Source of the DNA: Maratus speciosus
Lineage: Eukaryota > Arthropoda > Arachnida > Araneae > Salticidae
Direction of reading: 5' to 3'
DNA length: 64,000 bases
Assembly (NCBI GenBank): GCA_963932465.1
Contig: OZ010794.1
Coordinates: forward strand, 214,595,748-214,659,747
A program made the translations under genes and the position numbers. Positions 11,737-23,011 of the stretch are shown one piece after another; positions within the stretch are counted from its first letter, which is position 1; the number at the start of each line of letters is the position of its first letter. The notes below the pieces were generated by a model. It was not told the DNA's origin and did no database searches. It saw only the letters and a list, made by a program, of their open reading frames with translations.

Positions 11737-11853
11737 TATTAATAAATGCCTCCAAGCTATTTGATTTAATTATACGTAAAAAATATGATTACACAAAAAT
11801 ATCTCTCTAAGAGGTTTTGCGAATTATTATAATGGTTATATTTGTCATATATA

Positions 11854-12728
11854 TGTTACATTATTAGGATAATTCCGCGATATCCTTATCTTATTCTAAA
11901 TTACTACTTTATTTTTCACTAAATCCTTATCCTTAAATAATCTATATCGTTAACTCTGTTTAATTCCCTTTAATTTAATGTCTCACTTGTGTTAATCGCT
12001 TAAATATTACGCTTTTAGTATTCTTAAATTAAATGTTCCATTTCCGCGCTTTTTTCTTTCGAGAATATTCTTTTAGCTTCCCTCTTTACTTTCCCGTGCA
12101 TTTCTGAGGTTATCTTTTTCCCCTTCAAATTCATCCGCGTGCTCTGTCCGCGCACTTTATATGAAGTGACATTCTTAATTATTCATTGGTTGAGAGCGCG
12201 ATCTACGTCATATTTGTATTCTTACACGTGATGAACAAAAAGTTGATACTCGCTGTGTTTCAGCAGATTTTGAAAGATTTGAGTCGATTTTCCATTTTAC
12301 ATCCATCCCCTGGTCACCGTCCTTTTATTCGATTATCTAGAACTTTGTTTAGACCTAATTACTACTATGGAGAGATGGCTAATAAATAATCTTGGTGGAA
12401 ACTAGCGCCATTTGAAAGACGTTATAATAAAGTGCTGAGCTGATCTTATGTGTCGTTTCAATTCATTCTTGGCAAACTTCACGGAACGATGTATTCCATA
12501 GTCTTCACTCGACTACTGCAATTAACAAATTATTTTACTAATAAAACAGGTTCGAATTACCTGTTCTGACCACTTCTATTATTGCTGTATGTGATCCACA
12601 ACTACTATCGAGACAGCTTCTGCATTTTCAGCATTGCACTGCTGGTAACATAACAACCAGTTATTTCGTTCACTAGTAAAGCATTCCAATGTTAGAATAA
12701 TCTAACAATTCTATTCTAAATCATAACA
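11854..12728 (+). mobile_element. Probable solo LTR (875 bp)
   Basis: Starts TGTTACATTA and ends ATAACA, the TG...CA form of an LTR, with TATA on both sides (11850-11853 and 12729-12732; weak because the site is TA-rich). Inside are a TATA-like TTTATATGAAG (about 12156), ATTGG (12185), TACGTCA (12204-12210) and a polyadenylation-type AATAAA (12426-12431) followed by GTGCTGAGC, a promoter-R-U5 layout. Base composition is less AT-rich than its surroundings. No internal retroelement region adjoins it, and array units 1, 3 and 4 lack it. The 67-codon frame at 12186-12389 is not a recognised protein. Confidence 0.65.
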
Positions 12729-12741
12729 TATATATTATTAA

Positions 12742-12949
12742 TTAACCCTAGATCTACCGGGAATTTTATTCAAGTTTTAATAAAACGTTCTACACCAGAA
12801 TTTTTATTTAAAACTATTTAACTTATTTATTTACCTTATTTTTGTCTGGTTTATATACTTAGTTTATTTTAAAGAAATTTCTGGTTTGAATGAATATTTT
12901 GTATGTACCTGTCGGGTCCAATGGACCCGTCTGGTAGACGGAGGGTTAA
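12742..12949 (+). mobile_element. TTAA element, family T1 copy 1
   Basis: 208 bp from TTAA to TTAA. Ends CCCTAGATCTACCGGG and, inverted, CCCTCCGTCTACCAGACGGG. Near the right end lies the hairpin GGGTCCAATGGACCC (12914-12928). Near-identical copies: 20590-20798, 34806-35013, 48521-48728 and 58725-58932. The TTAA target and CCC-type termini fit a piggyBac-type MITE. Confidence 0.9.
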
Positions 12950-13111
12950 AAAGAATCCATTCTATTAAAAAGTGACTTTCTTTTTGTTTTAACAGATACT
13001 CTCGATTCTCCCATTGAATATTAAACATTGGGCAATCAAATTGTTTCCAATTATCCGCTCAGATCCAAAGATGTCAAAAATGTACTAAGAATTATAAAAT
13101 TTAATTTTGAG

Positions 13112-13147
<36 letters not shown>

Positions 13148-13465
13148 ATTCTTAATGACATTTCTGGAGAGGTAGCAACTAAAATGCTCTATTTTTGTAG
13201 AAAGTAAAATATTTAAATACGTATAAATGTATATGTAAGTAGAAGGATATATTGCATCACGTTTTGCTGCCATTTTGTCATAACAATTAAAAATAATTAA
13301 AATATAATTAAAATACGCGCTATGCAAAGATACTTTTCTAATATAAAACGCAGTGAAATTAATTAGCGCCAAAGAACTAAAATAGTGAAATTTACTTATA
13401 ATTTTATTAATACATCATTAGTTAAATAGTATTTTTATTGAAATTATGCATTATTTATATTATTT

Positions 13466-13616
13466 CATAGTTGCCAACCTCGCGATTTTTTTCATACCAA
13501 TATTTTTATGCGAAAATACTTGCTTTATGCAATCGCACAATATACGCAATTGAATAAAGAGAAAATTTTTGTAGGATTTCACTGGTATCCAAAAATTCGG
13601 GAGGTTAGCAACTACG
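13466..13616. mobile_element. Fold-back MITE, 6-bp target duplication
   Basis: 151 bp with CATAGTTGCCAACCTC at the left and, inverted, CGTAGTTGCTAACCTCC at the right. TTATTT flanks both sides (13460-13465, 13617-13622). The site is single in units 1 and 2. The interior has CATACCAATATTTTT and CTTTATGCAATCG, a diverged shared core. Confidence 0.8.
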
Positions 13617-14097
13617 TTATTTAAAATCTATTTATTTTACTCAACCGAGAACTTTTTTAAGCAAAATTAAATCAAGAATTATTTAAAAAAAACTTCAACA
13701 TCTTTTTTGTTGAAGTTTTATTTTATTAAAAAGGAAAAGTTTTATAAAACACCAATATCACTAACATTTAAATATATCAGGAAGCCATATTTTTTATATT
13801 AAAAGAGCACATTATTATTAATAGTTCTTCTATCATAACTAATATCTTCTGCCTTTAGTTTTAAAAAGGTATAGCATTTCTTAATATGTGGTATATAATG
13901 ATTATAGAAAAACATATGAAATAAAGCTTCCTTCCAGTAAAATATTGAATCATAATCCTCAAGAAAATTCTTATTAAGGATATTTGGGAAATACAATTTA
14001 AATATTGTGAGATGTGGTCTTAAAATACCCAAATTAGAATAATATAATACATAAACAAAATAGCGTATGAAAATATCAATAAACTCTGAGCACTGTA

Positions 14098-15330
14098 CAG
14101 TCGTGGGAAAAAAAAAAAAAAAAAAAAAAAGGAAACACCCCCTACCAACTCCTCAACAAATTATCGTAGAAAAAAGTTACTGGTACCGAACGATTGGAAA
14201 TAAAGTCTACTTTTAAATGATGCATATAAAATTTGCTTAGGGGGCCATCTACATATTAAAACAAATCCAAACTTCATTTTTTACAATGACAATTTCCAAT
14301 TTTAACGTGATATTTCAAATCTTCTCGTTCAAACTATGCCTATACACCAAATTTCAAGTCATTTGAATGATAAGTTTTTGAATTATAAACATTCAAAATT
14401 TAGTGCTTCTAATGTTAAATTACATTTTCATATTTTTATTTATATCTCCAGAAATTATGCTCCTAATGTGCTAATTTTTTGTGTAGCAATAATACTGATA
14501 TACCCAAACATAAATACGCTGAATTTGCAATTTTTATAATTTTATGATATGAATTATGAATTATGAAATTAACATTCGAAAAAATTATGAATTGCAACCT
14601 ATAATTTTTTTGATGGATTTAAATTTATTAAGTCTTGCTTTATGGAAATCCAAAATTTCACATTTTTCATCCAAGTAGTTTTCAAATCATCAGGCATGTG
14701 ATTTCCGCGTTTTTGCACACCAGTATATTCTTAGAGAGAATGATATTTCATTTAATCGAAACATTTTTGCGATTTAAGAGAACAACATTTTCTCTAAAAA
14801 TATACTAGTGTACAAAAACGCGGAAATCACATGCCTGATTATGCTTAAAAAACGGCAAAATGATGATTTAAGGGGCCGTCTATAACAGAAGTGACTAGAT
14901 ATTTTGAAATTTTTTCTGCTGTCCTGTAATCTAGTAGGCTTCATTGACTTCTTGAGGTGCCTTGATCAAGATTGAGACTCTCTCGGTTAACAATCGAGTT
15001 CTGAACTTCAATTTGGATACAGCCCTTAAAATACGCTCGTTTTAAAATAATTAATTTCTCAGAAACTTACGGTACGAATTGCAAAAAATTTGTTTTTTGG
15101 CTAATTGAAGGATGTAGAGTTCATTTATGCTGTCAGAATTGTGTACTTCTATTGAAAAAAAAAAAAAAAACTTATGGTTTGTTTTAATATGTAGATGGCC
15201 CCTAAGCAACTTTTGTCTATATCATTTAAAAGTAGACTTTATTTCCAATCGTTCGGTACCAGTAACTTTCGTCTACGATAATTTGATGAGGAGTTAGTAG
15301 GGGGTGTTTACTTTTTTTTTCCCACGACTG
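14098..15330. mobile_element. Non-autonomous TA element with ~165-bp inverted repeats
   Basis: Perfect ends CAGTCGTGGG with TA at 14096-14097 and 15331-15332; unit 2 shows the empty site CACTGTATATATACAG. The arms share TTGGAAATAAAGTCTACTTT and GGCCATCTACATATTAAAAC. The inside has no transposase frame and hosts the fold-back at 14691-14837. Tc1/mariner/pogo-type by target site only. Confidence 0.85.
14691..14837. mobile_element. Fold-back MITE, CAGGCATG family copy 1
   Basis: 147 bp, nearly a perfect palindrome. CAGGCATGTGATTTCCGCG at the left is mirrored at the right. The centre reads CATTTAATCG, a short loop, GCGATTTAAG. Nested inside 14098-15330. Copy 2 is at 31206-31351. Confidence 0.85.
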
Positions 15331-15348
15331 TACGTATACAGCTAAATG

Positions 15349-15498
15349 CATAGCTGCCAGCTCTTCCGCTTTTTTGTACCACAAAAATTTAACAGAAAAT
15401 TTCGCCTTATTTAATCGGCCGATTACGGCGATTTGAAAAGATAAAATTTTCTATAAAATTTTTGTGGTACAAAAAAGCGTACGATGTTGGCAGCCAAG
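15349..15498. mobile_element. Fold-back MITE, perfect 8-bp target duplication
   Basis: 150 bp. Left arm CATAGCTGCCAGC then TTTTTGTACCACAAAAATTT; the right arm mirrors it and ends GTTGGCAGCCAAG. GCTAAATG flanks both sides (15341-15348, 15499-15506) and is single in unit 1 (GCTAAATGGTATTTTTATG near 7503). The core GCCTTATTTAATCGG is intact. Confidence 0.88.
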
Positions 15499-16489
15499 GC
15501 TAAATGGTATTTTATGTAAATTATGCATTATTCATATTTTGGGAAAGATGTATTTATCGACATTTGCCGGAAAAAATAATACGGGATTTCAATATATTAT
15601 CGAAGATAGCCTTTACCATTTATTTCTTTGTATTATTTATAATTTTCTTAACTATGGTATACGATATGAAATATCTATCCCACTCTGTTCATCTATATCC
15701 GGAAGGAAGTAATGTGTTTAAAAATAAAACATAATCATAAAAGTCTTTGATGAGTTATGTCTTCCTTATCATTTTATGAAAAATATAGCATTAAATAATA
15801 TATACTACTGTGTTATACTGTTTGAAAAAGGATATCTTTAAAATAAAGCTTTATTCGAGAATATATATTATTAAATGCCTCCAAGTTATTTTATTTAATG
15901 ATACGTAAAATATATGATTATACAAAAATATCTCTCCAAGAGGTTTTGCGAATTATTATAATAGCTATATTCGTCATGTGTTTTATGACTTGCTAAGAAT
16001 CTACTATATTAAAAAGTAACTGTCCGTTTGTTTTCACAGATATTACTTCAAAATTATAAAACGTTGGGTGGTCAAATTATTACCAGTTATTCGCACGGAT
16101 ACGAGGATGTCAAAAATGATCTCAGAATTATAAAATTTAATTTCGATATATGTATATATATATTTGTAATTTTAATGACATTTCCGTAACGGTAGCAACT
16201 ACATTTCTCCATTTTTGTAGAATGTAAAAAAATATGTACCTATATGTAAGTAAAAGGGAAATATTGAATAACATTATATTTTTGTTGCTGTTTTGTCTAG
16301 TGCTGTTTAACTAAGAAGAATAACAAAAAAATTATTAAAATACTCATAATACAAAGATAATCTTCCTCTAGAAAAACCAAGTGAATAATAATTAGTGCCA
16401 TAAAACGGAAAGAGTGCAATTCACTGATAATTTTATTAATACATCATTAGTTAATTGGCATTTTTATATAATTCATACATTATTTATAT

Positions 16490-16640
16490 CAGAGTTACCA
16501 AGTCTCCGGCTTTTTGCACACCACTATTATCATAGAGAAAATGTTCTTCCAAATGTTCGCCCAAACGTTTAAATTAAATAAAACAGCATTTTCTGTATTT
16601 AAATAATGGTATTTAAAAAGCCGGAGACTTTGCAGCTCTG
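16490..16640. mobile_element. Fold-back MITE, 7-bp target duplication
   Basis: 151 bp. CAGAGTTACCAAGTCTCCGG at the left; right end CCGGAGACTTTGCAGCTCTG. TTTATAT flanks both sides (16483-16489, 16641-16647), single in unit 2 (TTTATATTCTTTC near 9370). Confidence 0.85.
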
Positions 16641-16944
16641 TTTATATTCTTTCGTCAAATCTATTTATTGTATAACGTAACCGGAATTTTTCTAAGCAAA
16701 AATAAATCAAAAATTACGAAAAAAAAAAAACTTTTGTCACCTTTTTCGCTGAAGTATTATTTTATTATAAAGAAAAAGCTCTATAAGGTACCAATATCCC
16801 TTTTAATAAATATATCGGGAAGCCGTACGTTTTATACTATTAATAGTGTACCGGGAGAGCCAAAAGTTCGTTAAAACTTTAAAGAATCATAAAAAAATAA
16901 GGAATCATGATAAAGGAGTGCGGCTTTTAAGAAAGGTTCGCAAG

Positions 16945-17207
16945 CTAGTCGGATTTTTTTAAGCAGCAAAAAAAAAAAAAAAAAAAAAAAAAAGTTAAAA
17001 AATCACATTTAGCGGGCGCTGACGACCCGGACACGACAACAGTTGTGTGGTAGAATGTTCTGGAGTTCGTGTTAAACATTTGTTATTGGAACAGCAAATG
17101 AATGAAGCGTATTGTTGTCCTATTCATTGTGTTTCGGGTCGTCAGCGCCCTCTGCATGTTTTTTTTTTTGTTTTTTCTTTTTGCTGCTGAAAAAAAAAAT
17201 CCGACTA
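16945..17207. mobile_element. Fold-back nested in 16851-17777
   Basis: TAGTCGGATTTTTTTAAGCA is mirrored by TGCTGCTGAAAAAAAAAATC then CGACTA. Further in, GGCGCTGACGACCCGG pairs with TCGGGTCGTCAGCGCC. It contains an A run and a T-rich run. TA-type target suggested by the TAGTC ends. Confidence 0.65.
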
Positions 17208-17317
17208 TAGACGGGTTGCACATGACGTCACATGTCTGAAATCGCTTTATATGGCACCCAAATATAAGGTGAATATGGTGCTCTCCATTTGATTTTTTAG
17301 ACTTATTTGCCCTATAG

Positions 17318-17526
17318 CATAGATGCCAACATTTCTTAATTATTCCGGAGTCTGATCCAGAATTTGCATGCTCAAACCGGAAAATATATAGAAGAAAATC
17401 TGGCTTCTTTCTACGAGTTACATTTTCTACTTCATTTTGAAATTTTTGGCTAAATAAAATTTCCGGGTGAAAACGTGTTCATCTTCGATCAGACTCCGGA
17501 ATAATTAAGAAGTGTTGGCATCTATG
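17318..17526. mobile_element. Fold-back MITE, perfect 7-bp target duplication
   Basis: 209 bp. Arms of about 40 bp: CATAGATGCCAACATTTC, TTAATTATTCCGGAGTCTGA and their complement. CCTATAG flanks both sides (17311-17317, 17527-17533). The CATAG.TGCCAAC start matches the elements at 13466 and 15349. Confidence 0.85.
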
Positions 17527-17787
17527 CCTATAGTAATAAAAATAAGGAAGCTCTAAATTAAAGAGAAAAATAACACGTGCTTTTAACGGCAAACGGGGAG
17601 TTCTGTTCTCCACGTGTGTGCTCCAGAAGCTATAGTATCAGTCGTTGCTAATAGCAACATGACGTCAATGCAAGGGGTCTATTTTGAGTGCCCTTTCTAG
17701 CAAACCGCACTCCTTTATCAAATTTTCTTCCATTTTTATGAGTTTGTAAAGTTTTAACGAATTTTTTGCTCACCTGGAACATTATTG

Positions 17788-18000
17788 TTAACCCCATGAG
17801 GGGCAAGCAATTGCGTTTGCGTATTGCTGAATTCCCACCGGAAATTTAGAAAAATTGTATTTCAAAATAAGGAAAAGTAATTTTACGTCTTTTTTTTCTA
17901 CCAAAGTTAGAAAAGTAAAATTTCATAAAATTTTTGTGGTACAAATCTTCATTAATCGTAGGTGGGATAAAATATATCCCACCGCCCCTCAAGGGATTAA
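17788..18000 (-). mobile_element. TTAA element, family T3 copy 2
   Basis: 213 bp, opposite orientation to 7149-7359. Ends CCCCATGAGGGGC and GCCCCTCAAGGG with TTAA outside each. The subterminal hairpin GGTGGGATA / TATCCCACC at 17961-17983 pairs perfectly, 13 bases from the TTAA. Confidence 0.85.
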
Positions 18001-18192
18001 TAGTTTTTCTACCATATCTAATACTTTCTGAAATTATTTCTTGCAGGATATAGCTTTTAATAACATGGAGTATGTAATGAACATAAACAGAAAAATCTAT
18101 GAAATAAAGCTTCCTTCAAGTAAAATATTGAATCATCACACTCAGGAAATTTTTAATTATGGCATTTAGGAAATACGATGATAGAAATTGAT

Positions 18193-18711
18193 TTAACCCT
18201 TAAATTCCTGATTTTTCAAAAATCATTGTAATAATGTTTTTCGGATTTCATTTTTTAAATAAATCATGGGAAAAATACTTTAAAAAATCATATTTTGTTT
18301 TAAGTATAGTTTACGGCTAAAAAACAGTTTGTTACTAATCGGCAATACTGGTGTTTAATTGAAAAAATTATTTACCTTGATAAAATTCTATAATATTAAA
18401 ACACACAAGAATTTTATAAAATATAATAAGAAATAAATTTTACTTGCTCAATGCAGGTCAAAATAGGGTATTGCGCAAGCTTCCAAACAAAACAAAAAGA
18501 ACAAGTAGCAACATTTGAAAAAATAAATTTATCTTTATTCTTAAACAACACAAGTGTTTCCATCTAAATGTTGAAAATCGATTTAATAATATTTTCAGAA
18601 TGTATTTTTTTGGCAACATTAGGCATTATAGCTTCAGTATTATTCTAATACTATTTTAGAGCCTAAATTGGGTATGTTGCCGAAAAGCAAAACCGGGCAT
18701 TTAAGGGTTAA
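18193..18711 (+). mobile_element. TTAA element, family T4 (519 bp)
   Basis: Ends CCCTTAAATTCCTG and, inverted, CCCTTAAATGCCCGG, with TTAA outside both; unit 2 shows the empty site GATTTAAATATTG (near 9772). Subterminal hairpin TGATTTTTCAAAAATCA at 18209-18225. No open frame. Confidence 0.85.
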
Positions 18712-18941
18712 ATATTGCAAGTTGCGGACTTAAAGCACTATACATAAACAAAATAGCATATGAATATATAAGCAAACTCTGAGCACTGTTTATATACAGC
18801 TAAATCATATTTTTATGTAAATTATACATTATTCATATTTTGGAAGTGATGCATTTATCGTAAATACCATCAAAATAGTGGATCAATATATTATCAAACC
18901 TACCCGTTACTATTTATTTCTTTCAGCATTTATAATTTTTT

Positions 18942-19484
18942 ACCCGACTGAAAAGAAGGGTTATGTGTTTCACGCGTATCTGGGTATGTGGATTTCTTTA
19001 TACCCTCGAAACATCCCAACGGCTGGATGGATTTTAATGAATGAGGTCTCTATCGATTTGTCTTAATCGTCTGATTGTTATAGGTTAGGTTTTGTTTTTA
19101 TAAATTCAAAATGGTAACCGTAAAATACAAAATGGCGGTAGAGACGAAAAAACATTTTTACGCACCCTATTGAGTGGCATGTCATTGGATAGGTCTTTCA
19201 AAATGAAGATGATGTTTCATAGACTATTTTACAGTCAGAAGCTCCGTTTAAATATTGCACAACATGGAAGTTGTGTAAGTAGGATCTCTAGCTTTACTGC
19301 AACTCTAACCATCATAGACATCTATAGGCCTCATCAAAACAGTGTTTATAGATAGAAACTAACAATTAAACGCAACTTAAAAGTCATTAATACAAGTAAA
19401 TAAAAAAATAGGTATGTAATATAAAAAGCATAGTTTCACATTGATAAGAAATAATTAATGAGTTTACTTTTTATGCAATCGGGT
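18942..19484 (+). repeat. Dispersed repeat P copy 2
   Basis: Starts ACCCGACTGAAAAGAAGGGT and ends CAATCGGGT; same length as copy 1 at 10853-11394. Units 1 and 2 lack it at this site (TTATAATTTTCTTAGAC). The 62- and 61-codon frames at 18878 and 19170 are readings of this repeat. Confidence 0.75.
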
Positions 19485-20262
19485 TTTTTTATTTTTTTTT
19501 TATTTAATTTTTATTTAGACATAGTATGCGATATGAGAAATTCCACTGTATTTATGTATATCCGGAATACTTCTGAAGTATGATCGTCTATAGATGAAAA
19601 CGATCCAATAATAAAACATTATTGTCTTTCATTTCACCATATATAAAAAAGTGACTGCATGTTTGTTTTCACAGATACTCCTATATAAAACGTTCAGCGT
19701 TCAGATTATTGTCAGTTTTCCGCACGGATCTGACGATGCCAAAAGCGATCGCAGAATCATAAAATTTAATTTCGGATATTAAATCGGATATTAAATTTTT
19801 CGTAATTTTTGATGACTTTTTTTAATGATAGCAACTAAATTACTCATGCCAACAACTATATATATAGCTCTATCAGAAGTATATGAATTATGAAATCTCT
19901 GAAAAAGAGGGTACAAAAGAACAATAAAACCAATGAACATTTATAACTAAAAAACAATAAACAAACAACTCCTTACTCCTCTGAAAGTGGGAGGAGTAAA
20001 AAAAAAAAAAAACAGATACCAAAAATAGAAATTGAATCCTCACAGGTTTCGCAAGATACCCTTTTTAAAAGCATTATATATATATACTATATAAGTAAAG
20101 GGAAATATTGCTTTATTATATCTTTTTGTTGCCATTTCCTAATAACAAAAAAAATAGTAAATTAATTAAAATATGCTCCATGCGAAGATAATTTTCTAGA
20201 AAACACGGTGCAAAATTAATTAGTGTCAAAAAACTGAAAGATTGCAATTTTATTAATCAGTG

Positions 20263-20589
20263 CGTGTTAACATTTTCCGAATTTACAGAACATATAAATG
20301 AATGTTTCTGATGGAATATGGAGTTATAAACTATATTTAATTTTAAGTATTCATGTTACTGTTATACGCAAATGAATGCAAATAATCATTAGATAATAGA
20401 TTTTTCGTAGAATTTCTTGAATGAAGACATCACTTTTTGGTGGACTTCTGTGCTATTGCGCAACCGTGACGTCATATATAACCATGACTTCTTTTCTATA
20501 CGTATAGTCTAAGTGTGTTCTCGAATTCTAAAAGTTGAATAAATTATCGGATGCAAATAACGTCATTTTATAAAAGAAAGCGCGTATTC
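20263..20589. other. Nothing recognised
   Basis: AT-rich sequence after the end of the tandem array. No repeat or gene was recognised. Confidence 0.5.
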
Positions 20590-20798
20590 TTAACCCTCCG
20601 TCTACCAGACGGGTCCATTGGACCCGACAGGTACATACAAAATATTCATTCAAACCAGAAATTTCTTTAAAATAAACTAAGTATATATACCAGACAAAAA
20701 ATAAGGTAAATAAATAAGTTAAATAGTTTTAAATAAAAATTCTGGTGTGGAACGTTTTATTAAAACTTGAATAAAATTCCCGGTAGATCTAGGGTTAA
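20590..20798 (-). mobile_element. TTAA element, family T1 copy 2
   Basis: 209 bp, reverse orientation of 12742-12949, differing from it at only a few positions. TTAA at both ends; hairpin GGGTCCATTGGACCC near the left end. Confidence 0.9.
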
Positions 20799-21178
20799 AT
20801 CTGAAATACTTTTGTAGAAGTGCTCCATTTTCAATCCAGCTAAATGCTTCTGACAAATAACGTGACTTTTGAAAATAACGTAACTAAAATCACACACTGA
20901 TAATATGCAACGCATTACTAAAATTTAGAGTGCTTTTATAGGAGAGCTCAACTCGCATGTTCAGATCGGTAGTTTTTGTCCAAAACATACCAGGCCACAT
21001 TACAAAAGTTTGTGATTCTCCCATGGATGGATTCGCTTCGACGAGCTAGACGAGCTAGAATAATGAGGTTGGTGATAATTGCAGGTTTATCAATTACAAA
21101 ATAATGTCCATCTTAGCAATGTTTGTTCAAAACTTACTCGTCCAATGGTATTTTATTACCTATATATCGATATTGTGT
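20799..21178. other. Nothing recognised
   Basis: No gene or element was recognised between two TTAA elements. Confidence 0.5.
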
Positions 21179-21425
21179 TTAACCCTCTCGCTGTGTAATT
21201 GTTGGATCAAAATAGTTTCAAAAATTGTGAATTTAAGAACTTTTATTCTTTTGTCACCAGTTTTTCGAAACAAAAATTTTTGTCTAATTTAATCGGGAAA
21301 GTGTTCCAATTAAATGAGGCAAAATTTACAATAAAATAATAAATGGCGGGAATGATCAAGGAGGTTTAATTAGACGGAAAAATGCATTCCCGATAACACC
21401 TCGGATTACGCAGCGAGAGGATTAA
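21179..21425 (+). mobile_element. TTAA element, family T5 copy 1
   Basis: 247 bp. Ends CCCTCTCGCTGTGTAATTG and, inverted, TCCTCTCGCTGCGTAATCC, with TTAA outside both. The interior carries CACCAGTTTTTCG and CTAATTTAATCGGG on one arm and their inverted partner CCAATTAAATGAGGC on the other, i.e. the shared core. The subterminal hairpin (CCCGA...TCGG) is partly decayed. Confidence 0.8.
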
Positions 21426-21440
21426 AAGGAATTCTACTAT

Positions 21441-21538
21441 CATAGTTGCTAATCTCTCTGCGCAATTTATCCATTTACATAAACCGAACATTTTTGTAAG
21501 ATTTTACTGGTATTGAAAAAAAGGCGGTGTCAACTATG
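21441..21538. mobile_element. Short fold-back MITE, deleted copy
   Basis: 98 bp with CATAGTTGCTAA at the left and CAACTATG at the right. Flanks TACTAT and TACTAC suggest a 6-bp duplication with one mismatch. The right arm (TTTTACTGGTATTG) matches the element at 13466-13616. Confidence 0.6.
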
Positions 21539-21648
21539 TACTACACTTTGATAAAGTTAACACAATTGGAGTAATGTAATACTGATAATTTTCATTTAAC
21601 CTGAATTTGAAATATGACCCTTACTTATAAGGAAAATAATATGTATAA

Positions 21649-21921
21649 TTAACCCTCTCGCTGCGTAATTGTTTTATCAAAATAGCTTCGAAAATTGCAT
21701 ATTTAACACCTTCGCGAGGAGCGTCTTTTAAGAATTTTTATTCTTTTGTCGCCGGTTTTCAAAAAAAAAAAAAAAAGTCTAAGTTAATCAGGAAAATGCT
21801 CCGATTAATTAAGGCAAAATTTACAATAAAAAAAATAAGGGTGAAAATAATCGAGGAGGGTTATTTAGACGGAAAAAATGCGTCCCCGAGGAAATCTCGG
21901 GTTGCGCAGCGAGAAGGTTAC
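21649..21921 (+). mobile_element. TTAA element, family T5 copy 2
   Basis: 273 bp, same orientation as copy 1, enlarged by an A run. Starts TTAACCCTCTCGCTGCG and ends CGCAGCGAGAAGGTTAC, so the right TTAA is mutated. Subterminal hairpin CCCGAGGAAATCTCGGG (21885-21901) is perfect, 16 bases from the end. Confidence 0.8.
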
Positions 21922-22570
21922 CATTATAAATGTTGTAAAATGTAGAATACAACCAGATTTAATTTTCTCGAAATATGTCGAAATGTTTTATATAGTGCAA
22001 ATGCAACACATCGGGTTGGTGGAGTGCTAGTATATTAGTGAAATACAAACTATTAAGCATGTTTCTAAAGTAATATTGTGAAATGCAGATAAAATAATTA
22101 TGTATATTATATGTAAATGTATGTATAGGTTACCGTTAAGCCCGTTGTCACCCCTGTAACTTAAGCCGGGGGCATTCCACATCAAATCAGGCAGTAAAAT
22201 ATCAATATGTAACCCACCATCACAGATTTTAATGAAACTGCGTGTGTTTGTTCTTACTATTAAGATATGATCACCAGTAATTTTTTTTGCTCCTTGGTGA
22301 AATAGTTTCTGAGAAAAAAATTTTCAAAATTTTGAAAAACTGCCGTCAGTTGGCATTCTTGACAGCTTGGTTTTCAAATGTAGCATGTCATATACGTAAT
22401 CATATTTCAATATCTACTCTACAAATCATCTTCAAATAATTTATGCATAATATTTAGGGTACGCAGCTTATGAAAAAAATATATTGTTACGCTTATAACA
22501 TTTTAAGTGTATCTAAAAAAAATATTTAAACTTTGAAGTCGTGAATTTTTTATGAAAAATAATGCATTAA

Positions 22571-22602
<32 letters not shown>

Positions 22603-22973
22603 CATTATCAACAAAAGGCAGCATTTTTATTAAATTTATTTCTTGTGGGAGATATGCTTAAAGGTGTCCTTTACCTGATTCTGAAATAAAAATAGTGGGA
22701 TTTTGGGTGTTTTTAGTAGTATTTCCTATTTAAAAATATTTTGAGGTGCATTTCAAATCAAATCAAGCAGAGTCATTCCATGTCAGTTCCCCTAAGCCAT
22801 TTAATCACTGTCACAAATTTCAACGAAACTGGGTTTGTTTATAGCTTATTTTAAGACGTAATCACCTTTAATTTTCTTTATCCTAAGTAAAATATTTTTT
22901 AAGATAAAAAATATCAAAATTTTGAAAAATTGTTTTAAGTTTTTTTAATGACAGTTCGATATTCAAAGACTGC

Positions 22974-23011
<38 letters not shown>

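Larger units (their letters stand above)
9328..13409 (+). repeat. Array unit 2
   Basis: Contains the long-inverted-repeat element at 10351-11736, the solo-LTR-like block at 11854-12728 and the TTAA element at 12742-12949. It serves as the empty-site reference for insertions in units 1, 3 and 4. Confidence 0.7.
13410..16436 (+). repeat. Array unit 3
   Basis: Contains fold-backs at 13466-13616 and 15349-15498 and the 1.2-kb TA element at 14098-15330. Net length is about 1.48 kb. Confidence 0.7.
16851..17777. mobile_element. Long-inverted-repeat element with two nested fold-backs
   Basis: Ends CCGGGAGAGC and, inverted, CCAGGTGAGC; both arms continue through TTCGTTAAAACTTTA and GATAAAGGAGTGCGG (about 90 bp). 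TA precedes the left end, but AA follows the right end. Fold-backs at 16945-17207 and 17318-17526 are nested inside. No transposase frame. Confidence 0.7.
5541..20262 (+). repeat. Tandem array, ~1.5-kb unit, four copies with independent insertions
   Basis: The same landmarks recur in the same order. GTTGAAGTATTATTTTATTA-like blocks are near 5867, 9472, 13710 and 16749; TTATGCATTATTCATATTTTGG-like blocks are near 7520, 9905, 15520 and 18820; ATCTCTCTAAGAGGTTTTGC-like blocks are near 7926, 10300, 11800 and 15930; AGTGACTGTCCGTTTG-like blocks are near 8025, 12970, 16010 and 19650. Subtracting the identified insertions, the four units are about 1.52, 1.50, 1.48 and 1.47 kb. No long open frame is shared between copies, so the ancestral unit looks non-coding. 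Confidence 0.8.
16437..20262 (+). repeat. Array unit 4
   Basis: Contains the fold-back at 16490-16640, the nested complex 16851-17777, TTAA elements 17788-18000 and 18193-18711, and repeat P copy 2 at 18942-19484. The array ends near 20262, where the next unit would begin. Confidence 0.7.
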
